A stretch of DNA of 11,700 nt from Dysgonamonadaceae bacterium (GCA_031255425.1 JAIRSN010000064.1:1-11700); one strand, 5' to 3'; positions 1 to 7,078 are shown, counted from the first letter of the stretch. Made by a program: numbers and translations. Notes: generated by a model from the sequence alone, not told the origin.

Positions 1-54
1 CGTTAAAATTCAAACGCCTTCGTTCCGGTTTTTATTGTCCGGATCATACGGATT

Positions 55-2211
55 TTATAACCTGTTTATATCCTTTCCTGCTGCATTTTGTCCGTTATCG
101 TTTTTACGGTAATTATTGAAACGGTAATTCACGGTAAGTATCAGATACCGGGTTTCAAAAAGGGAACGTTGATCGTAGACAACCGTATTCATCGCAATTA
201 CCGTGTGATCTTTTATCCATTTGAAACAATCCGTTACCTGCAATTGAAAGGACAGCCTGTCGTCCCAAAATAATTTCCGAATACCCAAATCCAGATTGGC
301 ATACCTGCCGTATTCTGTTGCATAATAATTACTTTCTCCCTGATAATTGAAATCGACGGAAAGGATATATTTTAGGGGAAACGTTACCGTAGTGGAACAG
401 CCCGTCGAAAGCGACATTTTGTTTTTATATAGCGTCCGCCCCATCGAATAAAGCTCGAAAAAAGGCTTCTTAATTCCAATATTTGCCTGAACAGTCATAA
501 ATTTATAGGGGAATGTGCCGGTTACCAGGGCGTTTATTTCCTGGTACTTGGGGAAATTGATATAATTCATAACCGTCAGGCGACCGGAACTTTCGAATCC
601 GAGCGAAATGGGATTTTTTTTGTAAACATATCCGCAAGTAACGTCCAAAAATTTATATTTCCACCAAGCGTCTAATTCGGTCAGGATTTCATTTTTGAGG
701 AACGGGTTCCCCTTCTGGAGTATCCACCGGTTGATATAGAAATTATTATTGTTTAATTGGTCAAAAGAAGGACGGTTTATTTTCTGTGAAAAGGAAAGAC
801 CGGCTTGTTCGGCACCGGAAATACGGGAAAATGAAATCTGGGGATAAAACCGGTGATATTGCCGGTCAATGATTAATTGATCCGCATATTTATCGGAAAA
901 TTTCTCGTGCGTATATTCGTAGCGCAATCCCATTTGCAGGTGATACTTGTTAAAAGAATGGTTGTAAGTTGCAAAACCGGCGGCTTTCCCTTCCCGGCGG
1001 GTATAATCGGTGCTTTCAATGTACTGTTCGGGATTGGACAGGAACCCGGAGCCGGCGATTAAATTTGATTCGCCGCCAAGTACCACATTGCCGGCTTGCC
1101 CCATATCATATTTCAAGGTCAACCGGCCGGCATACAGGGAAAAACCGGACCGGCCGGTCAGGGTTACCGCTCTTCTGTCCGAATTTGAAACCTCGTTCAC
1201 CGTTTGGTTCATTCGATTGTTTTTGGTAACATAATCCAAATCAAGATGCAAGAGCAGGGACTCATTCCATTTCCCATCGTAAAAAAAATGGCTGATGTGC
1301 AAGCGGGGCGTATCTTCGGATTGCAGGGAGACGGCAAGAGGATCATACGCGACTTCGTTCGCCCACACCGCATTTTGCCCGCTGGATTTTGTCCTGTTTT
1401 GATTGAAAACACCCTGGTATTGTCCGCCGACCGTATGCCTGGGAGCAACCGTCCACTCCGTGCCGGCGGTCATTTGATGATACGACTCGCTGTATGTTTG
1501 AGGCAGATCAAACATCAGTTGCCACAAAGTATCCTCCCGAATGGTATAGGATGCGTAAGGATTGCGATTTTGCCGGGCAACAAGCGGCTCGTAAGAAGCA
1601 AAAAGATAGAGACTGTCCCGTTTGTAATTCAATCCGGCGCTTGTCCGGTTGTTTAAATAATGTCCGGACGTGAGGGTTTCCGAGAGTTGGGCTGCCCAGC
1701 CGTCTGCTTTATTGCGTTTGGTTTTAATGACCAGCAAAGCGCGTCCTTCCGCATCGTATTCCGCGCCCGGAGTCAAATTTAATTCGATGGTCGCGATGTC
1801 TGCCGATTTCAACCGTTGCAATTCATTTAAATCATACACTTTCCGGTCGTTTATATAGATTAAGGGAGCGTCTTTCCCAAAAACACGAATCTCATTGTCT
1901 TTGAATGTAATACCGGGAAACTGTTGTAGAATATCCCTGGCTGTGCCGGCGGACGACAGCAGAGATGTTTCGACAGGAGCGATCAGCTTATTGCCTTTTC
2001 CGGAAAGGGGGAGCCCCCGTGCCGTAATCGTGACTTCCTGCAATTGGTTTTCAATGAGATTCAATCCCGTGGAATCCGGAAGCGGTTCTTCTTTCAACTG
2101 TTCCGAAATATCAACCGGCAAACCGGACAAAAAAACCGGTTGCGCTTTCAAAGGAAGAACCATACAGCCCAACGTTAGTGTAAAAAGGAAGCGGTTGAAT
2201 ACTTTTATCAC
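55..2211 (-). CDS. Outer-membrane beta-barrel protein (TonB-dependent-receptor-like)
   Basis: This 718-residue protein resembles the Bacteroidota outer-membrane beta-barrel family related to TonB-dependent receptors. Residues 1-23 form a signal peptide (basic start, hydrophobic core, Ala-rich end near LKAQ). A plug-like segment follows at about 57-165, with LQEVTITA at 57-64, APLIYINDRKV at 115-125 and a TPGAEYDAEG stretch near 148-157. The rest is rich in alternating aromatic strands typical of a barrel, up to LTVNYRFNNY near the end, followed by a polar 16-residue tail. No carboxypeptidase-like regulatory domain precedes the plug. The start is GTG at 2211: an in-frame TAA lies five codons upstream and no ATG gives the signal peptide. 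It begins 12 nt after murQ, so it is probably co-transcribed with the kinase and murQ genes. A role in taking up cell-wall sugars or muropeptides is inferred from context only. Confidence 0.85.
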   Translation of the reverse strand: MIKVFNRFLFTLTLGCMVLPLKAQPVFLSGLPVDISEQLKEEPLPDSTGLNLIENQLQEVTITARGLPLSGKGNKLIAPVETSLLSSAGTARDILQQFPGITFKDNEIRVFGKDAPLIYINDRKVYDLNELQRLKSADIATIELNLTPGAEYDAEGRALLVIKTKRNKADGWAAQLSETLTSGHYLNNRTSAGLNYKRDSLYLFASYEPLVARQNRNPYASYTIREDTLWQLMFDLPQTYSESYHQMTAGTEWTVAPRHTVGGQYQGVFNQNRTKSSGQNAVWANEVAYDPLAVSLQSEDTPRLHISHFFYDGKWNESLLLHLDLDYVTKNNRMNQTVNEVSNSDRRAVTLTGRSGFSLYAGRLTLKYDMGQAGNVVLGGESNLIAGSGFLSNPEQYIESTDYTRREGKAAGFATYNHSFNKYHLQMGLRYEYTHEKFSDKYADQLIIDRQYHRFYPQISFSRISGAEQAGLSFSQKINRPSFDQLNNNNFYINRWILQKGNPFLKNEILTELDAWWKYKFLDVTCGYVYKKNPISLGFESSGRLTVMNYINFPKYQEINALVTGTFPYKFMTVQANIGIKKPFFELYSMGRTLYKNKMSLSTGCSTTVTFPLKYILSVDFNYQGESNYYATEYGRYANLDLGIRKLFWDDRLSFQLQVTDCFKWIKDHTVIAMNTVVYDQRSLFETRYLILTVNYRFNNYRKNDNGQNAAGKDINRL

Positions 2212-2223
2212 GATAATAATTGT

Positions 2224-3075
2224 TTAAGTGATTGCGTTTTGTTGCAAGGAAGTTCCGCCGCAAGGCAAAACCTGTTTTTCGCGGCAAAGCGCCGCCGCGA
2301 CCGAACCGGCCGCCATCAATTTCTTTCGCGCATCTTCTTCCGGCAGGTGAAGTTCGTCCATAAGCATCCGGACGCCCCGGTTGATCAGCTTATTATTCTT
2401 CAGTTGCATATTCACCATTTTGTTGCCTTTCACCTTTCCGAGGCGAACCATCAGCGAGGTGGAAATCATGTTCAGGGCGAGCTTTTGAGCGGTACCCGCC
2501 TTCATCCTCGTGCTTCCCGTAATAAATTCCGGTCCTACAATTATCTCCACCGGATACTCCACCGCCTGCGCCAACGGCGAATCACTGTTACAGGCGATGC
2601 AGCCGGTCAGGCAGCCGGCAAGTCGCGCCTCTCTCACTCCTCCGACGACGTATGGAGTGGTCCCCGAAGCGGCGATTCCGATCACGCTGTCCGAAGCGGC
2701 GATTCCCTGATTCAGCAGGTCGTTCCACGCTAAGCCGGCGTCGTCTTCCGCCCCCTCCACGGCATTTCTCAACGCGCCGTCGCCGCCGGCAATCAAGCCG
2801 GTCACCCACTCCGGACGGACCCCGAAGGTCGGCGGTAACTCCGACGCATCCAAAACGCCCAACCGTCCGCTGGTGCCGGCGCCGATGTAAAACAGCCGTC
2901 CGCCGGTTTTCATTCGCGCGTAAAGGGCTTCAACCAGCTTCTCCAGTTGGGGAATCGCCCGCTCGATTGCTTGTGGAACGGTTTTATCTTCTTTGTTCAT
3001 GCCCGCCAACAGTTCGCGGACCGACATTTTATCCGGATGCGCGAAGCGGGAATCCGATTCGGTGATGTTTTGCAT
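2224..3075 (-). CDS. murQ: N-acetylmuramic acid 6-phosphate etherase MurQ
   Basis: MurQ is a cytoplasmic lyase-type etherase that converts MurNAc-6-phosphate into GlcNAc-6-phosphate and D-lactate, the key step in peptidoglycan sugar salvage. The 283-residue protein carries the SIS-fold signature IGAGTSGRLGVLDASE at 64-79, SGTTPYV at 137-143 and the family signature GPEFITGSTRMKAGTAQK at 181-198. Glu79 and Glu110 have the same 31-residue spacing as the two catalytic glutamates (83 and 114) of the E. coli enzyme. Its length fits the family, with the final 20 or so residues variable. The ATG at 3075 lies 2 nt after the stop of the upstream sugar kinase, indicating translational coupling. The E. 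coli-like SGRTPYV motif reads SGTTPYV here; from memory this is common in Bacteroidota and not a defect. Confidence 0.95.
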   Translation of the reverse strand: MQNITESDSRFAHPDKMSVRELLAGMNKEDKTVPQAIERAIPQLEKLVEALYARMKTGGRLFYIGAGTSGRLGVLDASELPPTFGVRPEWVTGLIAGGDGALRNAVEGAEDDAGLAWNDLLNQGIAASDSVIGIAASGTTPYVVGGVREARLAGCLTGCIACNSDSPLAQAVEYPVEIIVGPEFITGSTRMKAGTAQKLALNMISTSLMVRLGKVKGNKMVNMQLKNNKLINRGVRMLMDELHLPEEDARKKLMAAGSVAAALCREKQVLPCGGTSLQQNAIT

Positions 3076-3077
3076 AA

Positions 3078-3914
3078 CTATTTCTTTTTCAAATGATATT
3101 TCAGTAAACCGGGCATGGGTTCCTTGGTCACGTTCCCCATTTGCAAATCAAACCGCGAACATTCTTCTTCAAGGATATGCTTTAAATGATAAGCAACACT
3201 CCCCGTAAAGTGAACGGGCAGCGAACGGGCTTTCCGGTAGGAGAGAATATTTTTTTCGATAAACTCCGCAAAACTGCTTCTTACAAGTTCCCGGACCTCC
3301 GGATAGCCGGTACGGTCGAGGATAAACGGCACAAATTGCGCCAGAAAGCGATTCGGGAAAGGCCGGCGGTACACGTTCTCCATGATTTCGGCAAGGCTCA
3401 AACGAAAGGTCTGCTGAAAGTCGCGCACAACCGGATCCGGCAGTTGATTCTTAAAAACCCCGGCAACCAGCTTTTTCCCCAAAACGGCGCCACTTCCTTC
3501 GTCTCCCAAAATGTATCCCAACGAAGAAACCGCCGAAACGATTTTTTCCCCATCGTAATAACAGGAATTCGAACCGGTTCCCAATATGCAGGCAATCCCT
3601 TCCTTGCCGTCGCACAGGCTTCGTGCAGCCGCCAGCAGATCCGAATGAACTTCCACGGAACGGGTGTTGAAAAAAGCGCTTAAAGCGTCGGAGACAAGCG
3701 GCGATGTTTCAGGCGTACAGCCCGCTCCGTAAAAATAGACGGCGGAGATATTTTCCACCGGCAACGTAAATTCCCGCTTCAGCGAATCCAAAAGGACTTT
3801 TCCGGTCCGGAAAAAAGGATTTATACCTTCCGTAACGCAGGTTTGCGCGGTCGAACCGTTGCCGGTCAAAGACCATTTTGTTTTTGTAGAACCACTGTCG
3901 GCGATTAAAATCAT
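3078..3914 (-). CDS. BadF/BadG/BcrA-type amino-sugar kinase (GlcNAc/MurNAc kinase)
   Basis: A 278-residue member of the ASKHA sugar-kinase superfamily, in the BadF/BadG/BcrA/BcrD group that includes N-acetylglucosamine kinases. Visible motifs are the phosphate-1 loop DSGSTKTKW at 6-14, an acidic candidate base at Asp92 (HSDLLAAA), the phosphate-2 loop LGTGSNS at 111-117, GYILGDEGSG at 133-142 and the adenosine-loop FTGSVA at 236-241. All nucleotide-binding elements look intact. It heads the operon, with murQ starting 2 nt after its TAG stop. That pairing implies it phosphorylates MurNAc, GlcNAc or both at C6 to feed MurQ; Tannerella forsythia has a comparable MurNAc kinase (murK) beside murQ. 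Substrate choice cannot be read from the sequence. No transporter like MurT is adjacent here; rubrerythrin lies upstream on the other strand. Confidence 0.85.
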   Translation of the reverse strand: MILIADSGSTKTKWSLTGNGSTAQTCVTEGINPFFRTGKVLLDSLKREFTLPVENISAVYFYGAGCTPETSPLVSDALSAFFNTRSVEVHSDLLAAARSLCDGKEGIACILGTGSNSCYYDGEKIVSAVSSLGYILGDEGSGAVLGKKLVAGVFKNQLPDPVVRDFQQTFRLSLAEIMENVYRRPFPNRFLAQFVPFILDRTGYPEVRELVRSSFAEFIEKNILSYRKARSLPVHFTGSVAYHLKHILEEECSRFDLQMGNVTKEPMPGLLKYHLKKK

Positions 3915-3934
3915 ATCCGGTGTTTTTTTTGCCC

Positions 3935-3942
3935 CAAATGTA
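3935..3942 (-). promoter_or_regulatory. Promoter -7 element for the kinase-murQ operon
   Basis: On the minus strand the bases 3942 to 3935 read TACATTTG, a full match to the Bacteroidetes -7 consensus TAnnTTTG. It lies 20 nt upstream of the kinase ATG, so the leader would be only about 10-15 nt. I could not see a convincing TTTG -33 box at the expected distance. Confidence 0.6.
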
Positions 3943-4080
3943 CGGGAAAATTTTAAATCCGGCAGGAAAAACAGGCAAAAAATGCATGGAAAAAGCCGGT
4001 TATAAACTTTTTCTCCGGGATTTTGTTTTAATCAGGCGACCGGTTTTATCAAAAAAATTTTAAATAACTGTTTTTATTCA

Positions 4081-4088
4081 TATCTTTG
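4081..4088 (+). promoter_or_regulatory. Promoter -7 element for rubrerythrin
   Basis: TATCTTTG matches TAnnTTTG exactly. The -33 position, 19 nt upstream (4058-4061), reads TTTT, a three-of-four match to TTTG. Transcription would start near 4094, giving a leader of about 40 nt. The in-frame GTG at 4088 overlaps the last base of this element, so it cannot be the translation start. Confidence 0.65.
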
Positions 4089-4135
4089 TGAAACAAATAG
4101 ATATTGGCATAATAAAAATTAGAAATTATCTTCGT

Positions 4136-4714
4136 ATGGAAAAAAGTATTAAAGGAACAAAAACGGAACAAAATTTATTGAAAGCATTTGCCGGTGAAAG
4201 TCAGGCAAGAAATCGCTACACTTATTTTGCAAGTGTGGCAAAAAAAGAGGGTTACGAACAAATTGCAGGTGTCTTTCTGGAGACTGCCGAACAGGAAAAA
4301 GAACATGCCAAACGGTTTTTCAAATTTCTGGAAGGCGGCGCGGTCGAGATAACGGCTTCCTATCCGGCGGGCATCATCGGGACAACCGCTCAAAACTTAC
4401 TGGCGTCCGCCGAAGGAGAGCGGGAAGAATGGGACCTTTTGTATGCCGAATTTGAGAAAGTGGCTCGCGAAGAAGGTTTTCCCGAAATTGCGGTTGCCTT
4501 CAAAATGATTGCGAAAGTAGAGATGGAGCATGAAATCCGCTACCGGAAACTGTTGGCGAACCTTACGGACGGAACGGTATTCAAAAAGCCGGAAGAAATC
4601 GAGTGGCAGTGCCGCAACTGCGGATACGTCCACAAAGGAGTAAACGCTCCGCAAACCTGCCCTGCCTGCCTGCATCCGCAGGCCTACTTCGAACCCAAAA
4701 AGAAAAATTATTAA
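4136..4714 (+). CDS. rbr: Rubrerythrin
   Basis: Rubrerythrin is a cytoplasmic non-haem iron peroxidase that reduces hydrogen peroxide in anaerobes. The 192-residue protein has the two classic parts. Residues 1-145 form a ferritin-like four-helix diiron domain with Glu21 (ESQARNRY), Glu54 and His57 (EKEH), Glu95 and Glu98 (EGEREEW), and Glu129 and His132 (EMEH). Residues 155-187 form a rubredoxin-like iron site with Cys159, Cys162, Cys175 and Cys178. I chose ATG 4136 over the in-frame GTG at 4088 because it gives the usual family length and N-terminus and because the GTG lies within the promoter. It is monocistronic, with its own promoter and a terminator 10 nt past the stop. It fits an anaerobe that needs peroxide defence. 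Confidence 0.96.
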   Translation: MEKSIKGTKTEQNLLKAFAGESQARNRYTYFASVAKKEGYEQIAGVFLETAEQEKEHAKRFFKFLEGGAVEITASYPAGIIGTTAQNLLASAEGEREEWDLLYAEFEKVAREEGFPEIAVAFKMIAKVEMEHEIRYRKLLANLTDGTVFKKPEEIEWQCRNCGYVHKGVNAPQTCPACLHPQAYFEPKKKNY

Positions 4715-4724
4715 CTGTGCAAAG

Positions 4725-4754
4725 AAGGCATCCCTCGCGGATGCCTTTTTTTTT
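4725..4754 (+). terminator. Intrinsic terminator after rubrerythrin
   Basis: A perfect 9-bp stem (AAGGCATCC at 4725-4733 with GGATGCCTT at 4739-4747) closes a 5-nt loop, and the T-run continues to 4754. It lies 10 nt beyond the rubrerythrin stop codon. Confidence 0.92.
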
Positions 4755-4813
4755 GTCGAAGTCACTTTTCTTTCAATTAAATTTAAATTTCCTTATTGCT
4801 TCATTAAAAAAGT

Positions 4814-4910
4814 AAAAGAGGATGCGCCTTCGCCACGGGGCGATGTTAACTTTCTAACTGAATTCATGACATCGCCCCGGGGCGGAGGCGCAGCCTCTTT
4901 TGTTTTTTTT
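4814..4910. repeat. Long imperfect hairpin with 33-nt arms
   Basis: The left arm (4814-4846) and right arm (4869-4901) are inverted copies of each other over 33 nt with only 3 mismatches, around a 22-nt loop. The arms start and end with AAAAGAGG / CCTCTTTT and hold a GC-rich core ending GGGGCGATGT. A run of eight T follows at 4903-4910. Rubrerythrin already has a terminator 60 nt upstream, so this hairpin is not needed for it. It may be a dispersed palindromic repeat or a second terminator. Confidence 0.85.
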
Positions 4911-5040
4911 GGGGAGGCAGTGTCCACATGCGTAGCAAATATATCGTACTCCTTTAAAACATAAAAGACACTGCGTTTCCTTTTGTTTTTTGGGGAAACA
5001 CTGTCTCCGCAGCCAAGCCGACATGCCGTGCCTCCCAAAA
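4907..5040. repeat. Possible small inverted-repeat (MITE-like) element
   Basis: TTTTGGGGAGGCA at 4907-4919 and TGCCTCCCAAAA at 5029-5040 are inverted copies differing by one extra G. Between them lie an 8-bp inverted pair, GCAGTGTC (4917-4924) and GACACTGC (4967-4974), and a T-rich block ending GGGGAAACACTGTC (4992-5005) that resembles the left end. There is no transposase, no long reading frame with family features and no clear target duplication, so 'mobile' is only a possibility. The stretch from 4755 to 5214 holds no protein gene that I can support. Confidence 0.4.
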
Positions 5041-5057
5041 TTATAAAAGAGGCACGG
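5026..5057. repeat. 9-bp perfect stem-loop upstream of the BspA-like gene
   Basis: CCGTGCCTC (5026-5034) pairs perfectly with GAGGCACGG (5049-5057) around a 14-nt AT-rich loop, and TTTGTTTTA follows. It could terminate transcription arriving from the left. Its right arm directly abuts the -33 box of the next promoter, so it could also affect that promoter. Confidence 0.6.
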
Positions 5058-5088
5058 TTTGTTTTATTAGAAAATAGCTTTACCTTTA
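5058..5088 (+). promoter_or_regulatory. Candidate promoter for the BspA-like gene
   Basis: TTTG at 5058-5061 is followed after exactly 19 nt by TACCTTTA at 5081-5088, one base from the TAnnTTTG consensus. A start near 5094 would give a 5' leader of about 120 nt before the ATG at 5215, long compared with other leaders in this window. I see no known riboswitch fold in that leader. Confidence 0.5.
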
Positions 5089-5214
5089 CGATGTATTTTA
5101 CGGCTATAAAAAAAGTAAATAATGAGAACAAGTTACGACATCCCCCAACAGGATAAGAAATAGCTTCCCTCTCAAACAAATATTCACCTTATTTTTTAAT
5201 AAACGATTGAAACA

Positions 5215-6558
5215 ATGAAAAAGATTTATTTTTTAATTATCATGACGACACTGTGCCTTATGCAAGGAAATGCACAGTTCCAAGTAAACGGTTTAACGTA
5301 CGAACCGGTTTCCAATACAGTGTACGAAGGCAAGTATCAGCATGTAAGGCTTATTGCGGCAGATGTGAATCTGAGCGGCAATATTGTCATCCCCGAACTG
5401 CCGGGCACGTTTGAGGACGGAGTTGTTATTTTTCGTGTGACGGAAATAGGAAAACTGTATCCGACCGGCGGCGCGTATTCAGACCCGTTTGATGGATGCG
5501 AACACATTACCTCCGTAACAGTGCCCAAGAGTGTAACGAATATTGTATGGAATGTTTTTGGTAACCGCGGTTTGACGGCGATCCATGTAGACGAAGCCAA
5601 TACGACCTATACTTCGGTCGACGGGATATTATACAGCAAGGATAAAACCAGTTTAATCACGTGCCCGCGTGGAAAAACAGGAGAGGTAGTGATTGACCGT
5701 TCCACTTTGCATGTGATAAACCTTGCTTTTCAGGGTCGCACCGAAATTACAAGCCTCATCATCCCCCATTCCGTGCAAACGATCGAAGCGGGATGCCTGT
5801 ATTACATGCCGCGTCTAACTTCTGTAAACGTCGAAGCGGACAACAGCGCCTATTCTTCCGCCAACGGTGTATTATTCAATAAAGAGAAGACAGCCGTTGT
5901 CCGCTATCCGCCGGCAAAAACGGAAACCGCTTATACGATTCCCGATACCGCCGAAGAAATCAGCTTCGCTGCCTTTGAAGGCTGTACAAATCTGGCTTCG
6001 GTGCTTATCCCCCATTCCGTGAAAAAGATTGATAAGCTCGCTTTTGAGTCGAGCGGCTTGACGGCTGTCGCCATTCCTGCATCGGTAACTTATTTGGGAG
6101 ATGCCGCCTTTCGGTGCGAATGGCTGAACGATGTCACCGTCTTTTGGACTGATCCGGCAAGCACGCTCTTTGAGAGTAACCCGGAGGGGTATATCTTCTC
6201 TCCTTTTCTTCCGGATGTAAGCGCGGTCACCCTCCACGTTCCGCCCGGCGCGACAGCGGCTTATCTGGCGTCCGATGTATGGAAAGAGTTCAACATCGTG
6301 GACGACGCTCCCGTAACAGGCATCACGAACGTAGAAACACAGGCAAGCATTATTCATTCCCATCCTGCAACGGATTTCATCACCATTTCCGGTCTGCAAG
6401 GCAATGAAACCCTTGACTTTTATGCCATCAGCGGGCAACGGATGCTTTCCTGCAAAGCCACGGGCGAAACGGAAAACATCCCGGTGGGGCATTTGCCGGC
6501 AGGTGTGTATTTCGTGAAAACAGGTACCGGCGAATCGTTGAAATGGATAAAGAAATAA
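5215..6558 (+). CDS. Secreted BspA-like leucine-rich-repeat protein with T9SS sorting domain
   Basis: This 447-residue protein begins with a signal peptide (1-20, ending GNA before QFQV). The middle, about 60-305, holds BspA-type (LRR_5) repeats of the form LTSVxIPxSVxxIxxxAF, at 98-120, 178-201, 260-282 and 282-304. Two 'island' segments of the NxxYxSxxGxLYxKxKTxLxxxP type lie at 120-156 and 201-237. A closing repeat segment with HVPPGATAAYLASDVWKEF spans 341-359. Residues about 370-447 form a T9SS type A sorting domain: HPATDFITISG at 383-393, then YAISGQRM, LPAGVYFVK and the basic end KWIKK. The protein is therefore expected to cross the inner membrane by Sec, leave through T9SS and be anchored at the surface or released. 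BspA proteins of oral Bacteroidales bind host proteins; the ligand here is unknown. It appears to be a single-gene unit facing a convergent bactofilin gene. Confidence 0.9.
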   Translation: MKKIYFLIIMTTLCLMQGNAQFQVNGLTYEPVSNTVYEGKYQHVRLIAADVNLSGNIVIPELPGTFEDGVVIFRVTEIGKLYPTGGAYSDPFDGCEHITSVTVPKSVTNIVWNVFGNRGLTAIHVDEANTTYTSVDGILYSKDKTSLITCPRGKTGEVVIDRSTLHVINLAFQGRTEITSLIIPHSVQTIEAGCLYYMPRLTSVNVEADNSAYSSANGVLFNKEKTAVVRYPPAKTETAYTIPDTAEEISFAAFEGCTNLASVLIPHSVKKIDKLAFESSGLTAVAIPASVTYLGDAAFRCEWLNDVTVFWTDPASTLFESNPEGYIFSPFLPDVSAVTLHVPPGATAAYLASDVWKEFNIVDDAPVTGITNVETQASIIHSHPATDFITISGLQGNETLDFYAISGQRMLSCKATGETENIPVGHLPAGVYFVKTGTGESLKWIKK

Positions 6559-6663
6559 GTAGAACCCGCCGTTCTCTTCAACTGTTTTTTAGGAAAAATG
6601 TATCTTTCGGAAAGGGGTCTGTTTTGTAAAAGACGCCCGGTTGGATAGTCGTGTTTCGCGGGG

Positions 6664-7008
6664 TTATTGCATCTTGCAGGTACCGTTAAAGATCGTACCC
6701 GGTTCGATTTCCAAACTTCCGGCAACAACGTCGCCCGTGAAAACACAGGTGGATTTCATGCTTAAGGTTTCTTTTATCATCAAATTACCGTTCACTCTCC
6801 CGATTAAGTCCGCATTGCTGCAATGGATGTCGCCGGTGATTTCGGCCTGCGGACCGACAACCACTTTCCCGGCACATTCGATCAGCCCTTCTACTTTTCC
6901 GTCGATGCGGAGGTCTTCTTCGGCATGGATATTTCCCTTTACGATCGTTCCCAGAGCCAGCGCGTTGTGGGCGACGCCTAAGGAGTTTGAATCTTTGTGA
7001 CTTTTCAT
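6664..7008 (-). CDS. Bactofilin family protein
   Basis: Bactofilins are small cytoskeletal proteins that polymerise without nucleotide through a right-handed beta-helix and act in cell shape, envelope growth or localisation. The 114-residue protein is almost entirely the bactofilin domain (about 13-112), with the regular short-strand pattern seen in GTIVKGNIHAEEDLRIDG, GDIHCSNADLIGRVNGNL and the ending IEPGTIFNGTCKM. I chose ATG 7008: a longer in-frame start at 7104 would run through the promoter region and add a 32-residue basic, aromatic leader unlike the family. It is divergent from folB and shares a palindromic promoter region with it. It ends convergent with the BspA-like gene, 105 nt away, where I see no strong terminator. 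Confidence 0.9.
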   Translation of the reverse strand: MKSHKDSNSLGVAHNALALGTIVKGNIHAEEDLRIDGKVEGLIECAGKVVVGPQAEITGDIHCSNADLIGRVNGNLMIKETLSMKSTCVFTGDVVAGSLEIEPGTIFNGTCKMQ

Positions 7009-7031
7009 GAGGATAGCTTTTTTTTTGAATG

Positions 7032-7062
7032 CAAAAATACGGTTTCTTTGTTTAAAAACAAA
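7032..7062 (-). promoter_or_regulatory. Promoter for bactofilin
   Basis: On the minus strand, TTTG (7062-7059) is followed after 19 nt by TATTTTTG (7039-7032), both full matches to the Bacteroidetes consensus. The -7 box lies about 24 nt upstream of the ATG at 7008. Confidence 0.75.
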
Positions 7063-7066
7063 GAAA
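7043..7066. repeat. Perfect 11-bp inverted repeat spanning two divergent -33 boxes
   Basis: TTTCTTTGTTT (7043-7053) and AAACAAAGAAA (7056-7066) form a perfect inverted repeat with a 2-nt centre. The left arm contains the folB -33 TTTG and the right arm contains the bactofilin -33 TTTG on the other strand. It could be an operator for a dimeric regulator or simply symmetric promoter sequence. Confidence 0.75.
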
Positions 7067-7078
7067 ATCATACTTTTG
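7047..7078 (+). promoter_or_regulatory. Promoter for folB
   Basis: TTTG at 7047-7050 is followed after 20 nt by TACTTTTG at 7071-7078, both full consensus matches. Transcription should start near 7084, leaving a leader of only about a dozen nt before the ATG at 7096. It overlaps the bactofilin promoter, so RNA polymerase binding to one should hinder the other. Confidence 0.75.

Noticed and set aside
2150..2211. Lipobox near Cys16 in the signal peptide of the beta-barrel protein
   Set aside because: The residues before the cysteine (LTLG) are a poor lipobox, and a barrel protein with a usual signal peptidase I site is a better fit.
5091..5156. A 21-codon frame starting ATG in the leader of the BspA-like gene
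   Set aside because: It is short, has no recognisable features or ribosome-binding context and could occur by chance.
4793..5179. A 128-codon minus-strand reading frame between rubrerythrin and the BspA-like gene
   Set aside because: It runs straight through the inverted repeats, its low-complexity segments are translations of those repeats, it matches no family I know and has no promoter. Treated as a chance frame.
6561..6575. Hairpin AGAAC-CCGCC-GTTCT after the BspA-like gene as a terminator
   Set aside because: The stem is only 5 bp and the nearest T-run is about 10 nt away, so it is too weak to call.
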